Source: an uncultured Thermoguttaceae bacterium (lineage in GTDB: Bacteria > Planctomycetota > Planctomycetia > Pirellulales > Thermoguttaceae). From it: DNA of 64,000 nucleotides. The position numbers were made by a program, and so were the translations under genes. The notes under the pieces are model-generated. The model did no database searches, had not been told where the DNA came from, and was given only the letters and a program-made list of their open reading frames with translations. Below are positions 20,908 to 28,894 of the stretch, piece after piece; within the stretch, counting starts at the first letter, position 1, and every line of letters starts with the position of its first letter. Where the stretch lies: NCBI GenBank assembly GCA_938084835.1, contig CALKER010000009.1, forward strand, positions 124,001 through 188,000, in the 5' to 3' direction.

Positions 20908-21303
20908 GAGGTCTTCGCACGCCCCGCAGGGACGTGTGATCACGATCGGTGCCACGGGCAGAACCCAAGAGCTCCTCGCGCGCCGGCAGGAATCCGCGGA
21001 TTCCGCGGCCCCAGCGGGATGCCCGGGGAAGCGCAAAGATATACCCGTAATTCCAAAAGGCAGATGAAAACTTGCCCGCACGACATACGGGGCGATGTAC
21101 GCAGGAAAGTCCTTCAAAGTGATTTACCTACGGTTGCGACCCGATTGACACTGCCCATGCGAGGAACATTCTTTCGGCGGCTTGAAGTGTCCGACAATCT
21201 GGGGGGCTAGGTCTAGGCAGAAAGGATAACAATTACCGCTTGAGGAAACTGGCTTTTTGAGCTGCAGCAAAAGAACTTTTCACGAGGGAAAGGTGGGGGG
21301 ACA
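20908..21303. other. 0.4-kb spacer containing a 16-bp perfect palindrome
   Basis: Lies between the hybrid kinase and the first REC-HATPase gene on the same strand. No gene is supported. A perfect palindrome sits about 80 bp after the kinase stop; a G-rich ribosome-binding site (GGTGGGGGG) ends the spacer. Confidence 0.6.
20989..21004. repeat. 16-bp perfect palindrome
   Basis: GGAATCCGCGGATTCC is identical to its reverse complement over 16 bp and is embedded in GC-rich sequence (GCCGGCA before, GCGGCC after). As RNA it has no loop, so it fits a dimeric protein-binding site better than a terminator. It would lie about 300 bp upstream of the next gene. Confidence 0.55.
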
Positions 21304-22236
21304 ATGCCAACTGTGCTGATCGTCGACGATTCGCCTGTAGAACGGCGATTGCTGTGTGACTTCTTACGTTCGCACTCCCACTGGCGGGTTTACGACGCTG
21401 CCAACGGGGAAGAGGCCCTAGCGCGAGTGGCGGAGACCACCCCGGATTTGGTGGTGACCGATCTCAACATGCCGGTGATGGACGGGCTGGAGCTTGTCAC
21501 CGCGATGCGCACCCATCATCCGGACATCCCCGTCATCCTGATCACGGCTTACGGGAGCGAAGCTCTGGCAGTAGAAGCCTTGGAACGGGGTGCCGCCGGG
21601 TACGTTCCAAAGTCCAAACTGACCGAAAAGCTCCTGCAAACCATGGATAAAGTGGTGGCCCTTGCGCGGGCCGATCAGTCCTACACAAGACTCATTCAGT
21701 GCTTGGAGCTTACGGAGTTCCGCTTCCAACTGGAAAACGACCTGGGCCTTGTTGACCCCCTTGTGGATCTCGTTCAACAAATGGTTGAAGGACTGGAATT
21801 CAGCGACTTCACAGGTCGCCTTAGGATCGGCATCGCGGTGCGCGAGGCACTTGTCAATGCCATCCTGCACGGCAATCTGGAGCTCTCTCCGGATGAAGTC
21901 CAACGGATCGAAGCAACACCCGACGTGGAAAAGCAAATGGAGATGCTCGAGCCTCGCCGGCACGAGCCTCCCTACAAAGACCGAAGGGTGTTCTTTCAGG
22001 CGGTCCTAACGCGGGAGGAATTGCGGTTTGTGATTCGCGACGAAGGTCCCGGGTTTGATCCGGAAGCCATTCCGGCACCCACCGATCTGGGGGCCCTCGA
22101 CGGCGACCGAGGACGGGGGCTCGCATTGATTAGAACGTTTATGGATGAAGTGATTTTCAACGATAAGGGAAACGAGGTCACGTTGATCAAGCGTCGCGAA
22201 CAACTATCCTCCTCGCCCTCGGTCAGACAACAATAA
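21304..22236 (+). CDS. Receiver domain fused to RsbW-like HATPase
   Basis: A 310-residue cytoplasmic signalling protein. Residues 1-120 are a response-regulator receiver (VLIVDDS, phosphoacceptor D53 in VVTDLNMPVMDG, conserved Thr/Lys region ILITAYG and VPKSKL). Residues ~140-300 form an ATPase of the anti-sigma-factor/RsbW kind (EALVNAILHGN N-box, DEGPGFDP G1-box, GRGLALIRTFMDEV G2-box). RsbW-type domains bind or phosphorylate anti-sigma antagonists, so a phosphorylation-gated switch on a sigma factor or STAS protein is a reasonable guess. No DNA-binding domain is present. The start at 21304 follows a G-rich ribosome-binding site. Its paralogue lies 400 bp downstream. Confidence 0.9.
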   Translation: MPTVLIVDDSPVERRLLCDFLRSHSHWRVYDAANGEEALARVAETTPDLVVTDLNMPVMDGLELVTAMRTHHPDIPVILITAYGSEALAVEALERGAAGYVPKSKLTEKLLQTMDKVVALARADQSYTRLIQCLELTEFRFQLENDLGLVDPLVDLVQQMVEGLEFSDFTGRLRIGIAVREALVNAILHGNLELSPDEVQRIEATPDVEKQMEMLEPRRHEPPYKDRRVFFQAVLTREELRFVIRDEGPGFDPEAIPAPTDLGALDGDRGRGLALIRTFMDEVIFNDKGNEVTLIKRREQLSSSPSVRQQ

Positions 22237-22633
22237 TTTGCAAAGCACCACAAGGTGTGAAACACGTGCTGCTAACTCACGTCAGGGACCCGTAGTTCGT
22301 CACAAGGCCGGATATGGTAAGCCCTGTTCCGGAACCGGCTTTCCGAACAGATGTCACAAGTGCCGGGCAGACTCCTAAGGGGGACAGGTGCCCTCTGCGG
22401 AGCGGACAAATTTCCTGGTAGCATTCGTGAGCACGTCGGAGCGTATAAACTTGCTTACCGGTAAAAATTTAAAGATTTAATCGGCAGGTGGTTTTGGTGC
22501 AGCTCCGTCTCAAGCTGGCATTGAGAGCATCCGATAGCGGGGGTTTGTCTCGGTCGGCGCCAAATTTTCACACCATGCCGGTATCTTTTGGCAAGTCATT
22601 AGAAATTGGTTTACCCGGTGAGGAGTAGACTTT
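22237..22633. other. 0.4-kb spacer between the two REC-HATPase paralogues
   Basis: No gene is supported. It carries a bulged stem-loop at 22324-22350, about 90 bp past the upstream stop, and an A/T-rich patch near 22460-22485 (TAAAAATTTAAAGATTTAA) that may lie in the promoter region of the second paralogue. The pair is therefore probably not a single tight operon. Confidence 0.5.
22324..22350 (+). terminator. Bulged 10-bp stem-loop after first REC-HATPase gene
   Basis: CTGTTC (22324-22329) and GGAA (22331-22334) pair with TTCC (22341-22344) and GAACAG (22345-22350), with a one-base bulge at 22330 and a 6-base loop. No T-run follows, so a terminator role is plausible but not shown. Confidence 0.4.
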
Positions 22634-23617
22634 ATGCCCCGGGTTTTAGTAGTAGATGATTCGGCGGTGGATCGGCACCTTGTGGGCCAGTATCTTCAGG
22701 CCGATGAGGACCTACTTGTGGATTTTGCTGTTCACGGCGTCGACGCACTGCATAAGATGGCCCAGAACGTACCCGACTTGGTGGTCACCGATCTCATCAT
22801 GCCAGAAATGGACGGCCTGGAGTTGGTGGGGGAAATTCGGGACCGTTATCCTTCGGTGCCGGTCATTTTAATAAGCTCGCGGGGAAGCGAGGAAATCGTA
22901 GTTCAGGCCCTTCAGCGAGGGGCCGCCAGCTACGTGCCAAAGAGATCGCTCGCGCGGCGAATGTTGGCCACGGTTCGCAATGTTTTAGCGGTCTCCAGCA
23001 GTCAGCAGCGGCAAGTCCGGTTGATGGAATGCATGACGTGTAACGAATGCACGTTCGAGCTCGAGAACAACTCAGCTCTGATCGCCCCGCTTATTAATTA
23101 TTTGCAACAAATTATGGAAACATTGGGATTGGGCGATGAGGGAGAAAGAACGCGCGTGGGCGTAGCTCTGGAAGAAGCCTTGGCCAATGCCCTTTACCAT
23201 GGCAATCTTCAGGTGGGCTCGGAGCTTCGCGGTGAAGACGACGAAGCATACTACCGCCTCATCCAGGAGCGAATGCGAACGCCCCCTTATTGTACCCGGC
23301 GGATTCACGTCCATGCGAGGCTGGCACGTGATGGGGCCAAATTCGTTATTCGTGACGAAGGTCCAGGATTTGATCCAAACTCATTACCCGACCCAACAGA
23401 TCCGGCGAATCTGGAAAAGGCTAGTGGTCGCGGTCTTCTTCTCATGAAAACATTCATGGATGAGGTGATCTATAACGAGACCGGTAACCAAGTGACCCTC
23501 ATCAAGTACGCCAACCGGAAGGAGCCGTCCGGATCTTCTTCGCGGGAAGAAGACCAATCGGCCTCCATTTGCGGAACCCAAACAGCTGGCGAGAGTTCGG
23601 CCAATCACGAGGCTTAG
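22634..23617 (+). CDS. Receiver domain fused to RsbW-like HATPase (second copy)
   Basis: A 327-residue paralogue of the preceding protein, clearly diverged but with the same architecture: receiver (VLVVDDS, D53 in VVTDLIMPEMDG, ILISSRG, VPKRSL) then RsbW-like ATPase (EALANALYHGN, DEGPGFDP, GRGLLLMKTFMDEV). The C-terminal ~35 residues are Ser/Glu-rich and absent from the first copy. ATG 22634 has GAGGAG about 9 bases upstream. Two copies after a hybrid kinase with an HPt suggest alternative outputs of one relay, but this is inference from position only. Confidence 0.9.
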   Translation: MPRVLVVDDSAVDRHLVGQYLQADEDLLVDFAVHGVDALHKMAQNVPDLVVTDLIMPEMDGLELVGEIRDRYPSVPVILISSRGSEEIVVQALQRGAASYVPKRSLARRMLATVRNVLAVSSSQQRQVRLMECMTCNECTFELENNSALIAPLINYLQQIMETLGLGDEGERTRVGVALEEALANALYHGNLQVGSELRGEDDEAYYRLIQERMRTPPYCTRRIHVHARLARDGAKFVIRDEGPGFDPNSLPDPTDPANLEKASGRGLLLMKTFMDEVIYNETGNQVTLIKYANRKEPSGSSSREEDQSASICGTQTAGESSANHEA

Positions 23618-23629
23618 CTCCTTAAGGAG
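23618..23629. repeat. 12-bp palindrome abutting a stop codon
   Basis: CTCCTTAAGGAG begins at the base after the TAG of the second REC-HATPase gene and includes an AAGGAGG ribosome-binding-like string. No start codon lies at a suitable distance after it (nearest ATG at 23650 is 20 bases away). It may be chance. Confidence 0.35.
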
Positions 23630-23917
23630 GCGCCCGCCGAGTAACCTTCATGAACTTTGAGGATCATCGGTGGGCATTGAGCGGATGTGGGACCACTCCC
23701 TTCGGCCAGCGGTCTCCCCGCACCATGGTTCGCTTGGGGAAAATCCTACTTACGGGCCAACAGTTTTGCCTGAATTAAAGGCTAGACCCGCCGCCGGTTC
23801 GGACCCTGTGTTAGCCCGCGTGGCCTCTGACCAAATTATGCCCGCAGCACAATTAAGAGCAGCTCCCCCGCAAAGCACGGAGTCAGCCTCTGGAAAAAAT
23901 GTGGATGAACAAAAGGC
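23630..23917. other. 0.3-kb spacer with an unassigned 83-codon frame
   Basis: Lies between convergent genes. A plus-strand GTG frame (23670-23921) has GAGGA six bases before it and would give a Pro/Ala-rich 83-residue product that slightly overlaps the end of the GH99-like gene. No family is recognised and I do not call it a gene. Confidence 0.4.
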
Positions 23918-24985
23918 CTAGGGACGCTCGCCCAGTGGTTTAATGGGGGCAAATTGGGTGGCCCAATGACGGGTGAGTTCCAAGTACTTGTGACCGTGTT
24001 CGAGCGAGGGTTCGATTTCGCTTCCCTCGTGCCATTCGTTGAAAGAAGTAATCAAGATCCAGTCCGGCCGAGCGGCGATGGCCTCTTCCCACTGAATGCT
24101 GTAGCTCTCCCCGGCAAACCGATCCACCACCAGGCCCGGCGAGCGAATCTTGGTATCATCGTACCCGGGGATTACGGTTAAAGCTACCAGCTTCCCGGCG
24201 TCGCGCGCTAATTTCACCCATTTGGGATAACTGTCTCGGCACCAAGTTCGAATTTCCTCAGGTGATTTGTCTCGTAACCGACCTGCAGTATTATACGTAT
24301 GGAGGCCGTGGAATACCTGGGCCGCCTCGGCGGAAAATCGGTCTCCCTGAAAGAACGCTCCGCCCGGATATTCTTTCTCCACAAACGCAATAACCTCTTG
24401 CCAGCCTTTTACACCTATTTCGCCGATAGCTCTTCCGTAAACGAACACGACGGGTTTTCCCCCTGTACGAAGCCACCGCGGATGGTCCCCGTACTTCCGT
24501 AACAAACGTACGATATCCGCTGCTGCAGAGGCTGGCGTCTGAGGCTTTGGGACAGTTTCGTAATAAATCGTGATTTTGATAAGGGGACACACCGTGTCCA
24601 AAATTCGCTGTAAGGCTTGGTCAGAGAAATTGCCATGCCCCCACCAGCTTACGATCCACCCATGGATATTCGCTTCCACAGACCATCGCGAATGTTGCCG
24701 GATAGTGTTTGGATCATGGGAATCATAAGCACCAAGAAGTGGGTAATTGGTACTTGATCCAATTTTCTTGGCGACCGGGTCCACGTCGCGCCAGTGAGCC
24801 CACCGGCCACTACCTCCTGTCTTTTCCGGATTTCCATACCATGGGTAGTAAAAAGTGAGGACCAACGGAGCGGTCGCTTTGTCGCACGGTTGTTCCGCCC
24901 GCGAGGTGACGGCCATGATTCCCGCGTTTGCGCCTAAAACCAGAAAAGCCATCCCCAGAAGGAGCCAATAGGGCACGCGTCTCAT
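23918..24985 (-). CDS. Exported glycoside hydrolase family 99-like protein
   Basis: A 355-residue protein starting at ATG 24985, with AAGGAAAG just upstream. An N-terminal hydrophobic segment (LLLGMAFLVLGANAGIMAV) acts as a signal peptide or anchor. The body matches GH99/GH71-like TIM-barrel proteins: FYYPWYGNPE near the N-terminus, IHGWIVSWWGHG in the middle, and ITSFNEWHEGSEIEPS at the C-terminus. GH99 enzymes are endo-acting alpha-mannosidases or mannanases, but this GH99-like group is broad and mostly uncharacterised, so the substrate is not assigned. It probably acts outside the cytoplasmic membrane on polysaccharide. It is convergent with the signalling genes. Confidence 0.8.
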   Translation of the reverse strand: MRRVPYWLLLGMAFLVLGANAGIMAVTSRAEQPCDKATAPLVLTFYYPWYGNPEKTGGSGRWAHWRDVDPVAKKIGSSTNYPLLGAYDSHDPNTIRQHSRWSVEANIHGWIVSWWGHGNFSDQALQRILDTVCPLIKITIYYETVPKPQTPASAAADIVRLLRKYGDHPRWLRTGGKPVVFVYGRAIGEIGVKGWQEVIAFVEKEYPGGAFFQGDRFSAEAAQVFHGLHTYNTAGRLRDKSPEEIRTWCRDSYPKWVKLARDAGKLVALTVIPGYDDTKIRSPGLVVDRFAGESYSIQWEEAIAARPDWILITSFNEWHEGSEIEPSLEHGHKYLELTRHWATQFAPIKPLGERP

Positions 24986-25393
24986 AATTGCTTTCCTTTC
25001 ATCAACCAGGTTCGTGGAAAGAGCTACTTAGTGGCGGGCTATTCATCGGTTCTGCCGCTGTTTCATGGTGCCTTCTGCCCGCTCTTGTCAGGTCGATTTT
25101 TCACCAGAATAACGCGAAAACCTGCTGCGGGAAATTTCTCCATCGCATTCATCCCTTTCTGTCGCATCCAGCGTCTGCGGCACGGTGAGCACATAGGAAA
25201 TATCTTGCCGACTCTTCCCACAGGTTCTACTACGAGCCAAACCGGAGGGCTCATTCTCTGTACCTTTTAGCTTACAGTTGCCAACTGTACCTTGCAGGAC
25301 TTCCGGCTGGCATGGCAAACCTAGGTGAGGGAAGATCGGTTTACTTACGTCCGAATTTTTCGAGCCGAATTTCTACTTACTCGAATTTGCTAA
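24986..25393. other. 0.4-kb spacer between dnaB and the GH99-like gene
   Basis: Both flanking genes are on the minus strand. No gene, RNA or strong hairpin was seen. The promoter for the GH99-like gene is expected here but no consensus element was recognised. Confidence 0.5.
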
Positions 25394-26863
25394 CTAAAAC
25401 GGAGCTCCGTCTTCCTCTTCCTCATCGCTCACGGGGACATCGAACTCTTCATAATGGGGTCGGAGGTTCTCAAATCGTGTGAACTTCTGCAGCCAAGCCA
25501 ATTTGACGTCGCCCGTGGGACCGTTTCGCTGCTTTGCGACAATTATCTCGGCAATGCCGGCAACGCCCTTTTCTTCCGCCTCTTCGCGAGAGTGGCAATA
25601 GTATTCTTCCCGGTGGACGAACATAACCACATCGGCATCCTGCTCAATAGCTCCGGATTCACGAAGATGGCTTAGCCGCGGTCGATGTCCCTCTCGCCCT
25701 TGTTCTACCTGACGGTTCAGTTGAGCCAAGCAGAGGACAGGTATTTTCAGCTCGCGGGCCATGGCTTTCAGCCGCCGCGTTAACCTGGCCACCTGTTCTT
25801 GACGTGGATCTTGGGGATTATCCGGTTCAATAAGCTGAAGGTAATCGATAATGACAAGTCCCAAGCCCGTCTTTCGTTTCAGTCGGCGTGCGCAGGCAGC
25901 AATCTCAGAGACAGTGCGGCTAGGGGTATCATCGATAAACAGTGGGGCCTGCCCCAACGCATTGGAGGCCTTGACCAGCTTTTCCCGCTCTGCACTGGAA
26001 ATAAATCCGGAGCGAAATTTCTTGCCATCGATTTTTCCCAACGAGCAGAGCATCCGCTGGGCCAGTTCGCGCCGAGCCATCTCCAGGCTGACGAACAAAC
26101 ACGGCACCTGAAGCTCAAGGGTGACATGCTCGGCGATGTTAGTGGCCAAGGCGGTTTTTCCCATACTAGGACGGGCCGCCAGAATGATGAGCTCCGATTC
26201 GTGAAGGCCACCGGTCAAATCGTCCAAATCCCGAAAGCCGGTGGCCAGCCCACCCGGCGTGCCCTCTGCAAGCCGACGATCAATCTGCGCAAACGCCTCG
26301 ACCAAAACATCGTGGATGGGAAATACTTGATCATTACTCCGACGATCGCGAATGGCAAAGACTTGCTCCTCTGCCCGCGAGAGCAATCGCTCAGGTTCTT
26401 CAATTTCATCATAGGCATCCCGCATGATCGTGGCCGTGGCATGGATGAGCTGTCGCAATGTGGATTTATCTCGCACAATGCGAGCGTAGTAGGTAGCATG
26501 GCTTGGCACGGCCACTGCTTCCACGATTTTGCCCAGATACACCGCCCCTCCCACCGCCTCGTAATCGCCCGCCTTTTTCAGGCGATCCACTAGTACCGTG
26601 GCATCAATGACCTGCCCGGCTTCGTGAAGCGCCACCATGTGCCGGAAAAGCTTTTGATGCGACTCAAGGTAAAAGTCCTCCGGCTTGAGAATCAAGAGAA
26701 CGTCGTCACACATTCGCGAATCTAAAAGTAGGCTGGCAAGTACAGCTCGTTCTGCCTCTAGGTTTTGCGGTGGCAGTCGCTCCATTAACTGCATTTCTTC
26801 TGCTGGTGTGTCCGCGGAAGCCATCTTCCCCTGTCTTTGCTTTTTCTGTGCATTGGCTGCCAT
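25394..26863 (-). CDS. dnaB: Replicative DNA helicase DnaB
   Basis: Hexameric 5'-3' helicase that unwinds DNA at the replication fork. 489 residues, normal length apart from a ~25-residue Lys/Gln-rich N-terminal extension and an acidic tail (DEEEEDGAPF). The N-terminal primase-interaction domain starts at PPQNLEAERAVLASLL; the RecA-like core shows Walker A ARPSMGKTAL (~233), SLEMARRELAQRM, the Walker B/DYLQL block (LVIIDYLQLIEP) and the arginine-finger region SHLRESGAIEQDAD. No intein interrupts the motifs. Start ATG 26863 follows AGGAGGG at about 8 bases. It stands alone rather than with rplI or rpsR genes, with ~0.8 kb of spacer upstream. Confidence 0.97.
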   Translation of the reverse strand: MAANAQKKQRQGKMASADTPAEEMQLMERLPPQNLEAERAVLASLLLDSRMCDDVLLILKPEDFYLESHQKLFRHMVALHEAGQVIDATVLVDRLKKAGDYEAVGGAVYLGKIVEAVAVPSHATYYARIVRDKSTLRQLIHATATIMRDAYDEIEEPERLLSRAEEQVFAIRDRRSNDQVFPIHDVLVEAFAQIDRRLAEGTPGGLATGFRDLDDLTGGLHESELIILAARPSMGKTALATNIAEHVTLELQVPCLFVSLEMARRELAQRMLCSLGKIDGKKFRSGFISSAEREKLVKASNALGQAPLFIDDTPSRTVSEIAACARRLKRKTGLGLVIIDYLQLIEPDNPQDPRQEQVARLTRRLKAMARELKIPVLCLAQLNRQVEQGREGHRPRLSHLRESGAIEQDADVVMFVHREEYYCHSREEAEEKGVAGIAEIIVAKQRNGPTGDVKLAWLQKFTRFENLRPHYEEFDVPVSDEEEEDGAPF

Positions 26864-27666
26864 GCCTACTCCCTCCTAATTTCGCAAAATTCCTGTGAAA
26901 ATTTGTGATAGGTGGAAATTTGTTCTGCCCAGAGCTTACGCCTGGCCTGACACCAGAAAATACCTCCGGCTCCCTCAAGCCCATCGGCATACGCGGAGGC
27001 TGTCACCTCTTAAGCCCCTTTAGCTCCACTAAGATATCGGGGGAGCCACCACGGGAGCGGCCGGAGATGCCACACCTAACCCGGGCCCGGCTCCCAAGGC
27101 TTACGCGATGACAAATTAAAGCCGCTTAAAGATTAAATCCCCAGCCTACCCGCCTCTCGGCGAGCCTAGCGAAAAATTGGCTATGTCGGCACGCGCACCT
27201 GGAAAAGCTCTTTAGTACCGCTTAACGATTCCCGAACTTCCTCCCTGATCCTATTTCATGCTATCACGCCCTGAGAACCTTGCCCATAGCATCTGCCAAA
27301 AAACCGATGGTTGTACTTATATTCGCCGGAAAAACCGAAACGGGTATTTCTTCGGCGTCTCGTCCTTCCATTTTACAAGGAACCTTGATCGAAACCGGAA
27401 ATCGATCAGAATACCTCTTAGCTAGCCACTCGAGCGGCCGAGCCAGTGGGAGCAAAAGGGCAAGTGGGGATCCCCATGTACCGCGGAAGACCTTCGCTGA
27501 GGCAGAAAGCTAGCCAAATTGCCTGGGTTCGCCTCACAAAATACATCGAGTTACATCGGGGAAAAGTTGTGCGGAACCTCCTCCACGCGACTTTAGGCTT
27601 GCCTCAGAAATTGTCACTCAAGTCCTGATGGGCCATACCTTAGAATTTTCTCGAAGGGTTGAACAG
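26864..27666. other. 0.8-kb divergent spacer with a probable gene relic
   Basis: Separates minus-strand dnaB from the plus-strand GH43-like gene and should hold both promoters. It contains the histidine-kinase-like relic at 27264-27455 and a 10-bp CCGGGCCCGG palindrome near 27080. Nothing else is supported. Confidence 0.5.
27264..27455 (-). pseudogene. Possible relic of a histidine kinase (HisKA_3/HATPase junction)
   Basis: The minus-strand frame reads PLEWLAKRYSDRFPVSIKV, then EEIPVSVFPAN and LADAMGKVLRA before a stop. The order and spacing recall the junction of NarX/LiaS-type kinases, where ALEWLAERY is followed by EEIEVALFR and then the HATPase N-box ending with HAGAKRVRV. The N-box Glu/Asn are absent, the frame stops where the ATP-binding domain should continue, and no start codon with a ribosome-binding site was found. 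In another frame further on, GTKELFQVRVPT resembles a kinase C-terminus. The resemblance is from memory of the family and would need a profile search; chance is not excluded. Confidence 0.3.
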
Positions 27667-28707
27667 ATGAGCCGACAGATTCATGAAAACAGACTTGCCG
27701 TTTGCAGGCCAATACGAAGCATCGCCTTGGTAATACTCTTTTTCCCGGGAGTTATTGCCGCGGCGTCTGGTCAACACGAAAACAACACAAACGACAATTC
27801 TGTTTACTTGTTTAGCTACTTTACCGGGGTGGGCAAAAGTGGTCTTCACTTAGCGTGGAGCAACGACGGCCTCCACTGGGAGGCCCTAGCAGGTGGGAAG
27901 CCGCTTCTTTCCGGCAATGTAGGACGCCGGCTCATGCGGGATCCTTATGTCGTTCGCGGCCCGGATGGCATCTTTTATCTCCTGTGGACAACCCACGGGT
28001 TGGACCGCGGGTTTGGTCTGGCCAGCTCCCCCGACTTAATTAATTGGTCCGACCAGCGCTATATTCCCATGATGGAAAATGTCCCTGGAGCAAAAAATTG
28101 CTGGGCTCCAGAAATGGTATGGGATCCTCATACCGACCAGTGGGTTATTTTTTGGTCCTCCACAATCGAAGGCCAATTTTCAGAAACCCTTTCGGCAGGT
28201 GACAACGGCTGGAATCACCGCATTTACCGTTCCTTGACGCGTGACTTTCAGTCTTTTACCGCACCGGAATTGTTTTATAATCCGGGGTTCAATTGCATCG
28301 ATGCTACAATTGTTTTCGACCGAACCCGTTTCGTGATGATTCTTAAGAATGAGACACGCCATCCGCCCGCCAAGAATCTTTGCGTTGCTTTCGCCGAAAG
28401 GCTTTTAGGACCGTGGTCACAGCCTTTTGCTCCATTTTCCCCCGCGGGTGTTTGGGTGGAAGGTCCGTCGGTGCTTCGCGTTGGAGATTGGTGGTACGTT
28501 TATTTTGATAAGTACACCCTAAATCAATACGGGGCTATGCGGACCAAAGATTTTCGGACTTTTGAGGATGTCTCTGATCAGCTCGTTTATCCCACGGGAA
28601 TGCGGCATGGGACGGCTTTCGCTGTACCGGCAGAAATCTTTAGGAAATTGAAAGAACATTGCGATCGGCTTTCCCAAGAAAATCCACCGCAAAGAGCTAA
28701 TCCGTAG
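27667..28707 (+). CDS. Exported glycoside hydrolase family 43-like protein
   Basis: A 346-residue protein. I start at ATG 27667 (MSRQIHENRL), which places a hydrophobic signal segment (SIALVILFFPGVIAAASG) near the N-terminus; the ribosome-binding site is weak (GAAGGG). The five-bladed propeller motifs of GH43-type enzymes are visible: RDPYVVRGPDG (catalytic base Asp), NCWAPEMVWD, and WVEGPSVL (catalytic acid Glu). GH43 enzymes hydrolyse arabinan, xylan or galactan side chains; the specific substrate cannot be read. The protein is followed 190 bp later by a Gfo/Idh/MocA oxidoreductase on the same strand, a combination seen in carbohydrate-use loci. Confidence 0.82.
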   Translation: MSRQIHENRLAVCRPIRSIALVILFFPGVIAAASGQHENNTNDNSVYLFSYFTGVGKSGLHLAWSNDGLHWEALAGGKPLLSGNVGRRLMRDPYVVRGPDGIFYLLWTTHGLDRGFGLASSPDLINWSDQRYIPMMENVPGAKNCWAPEMVWDPHTDQWVIFWSSTIEGQFSETLSAGDNGWNHRIYRSLTRDFQSFTAPELFYNPGFNCIDATIVFDRTRFVMILKNETRHPPAKNLCVAFAERLLGPWSQPFAPFSPAGVWVEGPSVLRVGDWWYVYFDKYTLNQYGAMRTKDFRTFEDVSDQLVYPTGMRHGTAFAVPAEIFRKLKEHCDRLSQENPPQRANP

Positions 28708-28894
28708 TCCTTCACCAGGCTTCATGAACCTAGGTGTCGTCCAATGCCAATCAAGCAGCCGGGCATTATCGCTTGTGGCATGCTCACCCTCGCCGGCCAG
28801 GTTTGGCCCGGCACGCCAATAAGCGCGCAGAGTGTAGAACCCCCAAAGAAATGTTCCATCTTCTAATTAAACTCAGCCGCAGGAGTGTCTAACG

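Noticed and set aside
23670-23921. 83-codon plus-strand GTG frame
   Set aside because: Has a ribosome-binding-like string, but it is low-complexity, unmatched and runs into the end of the convergent GH99-like gene.
25799-26593. 264-codon frame antisense to dnaB
   Set aside because: Entirely inside the conserved dnaB reading frame on the other strand; no independent evidence.
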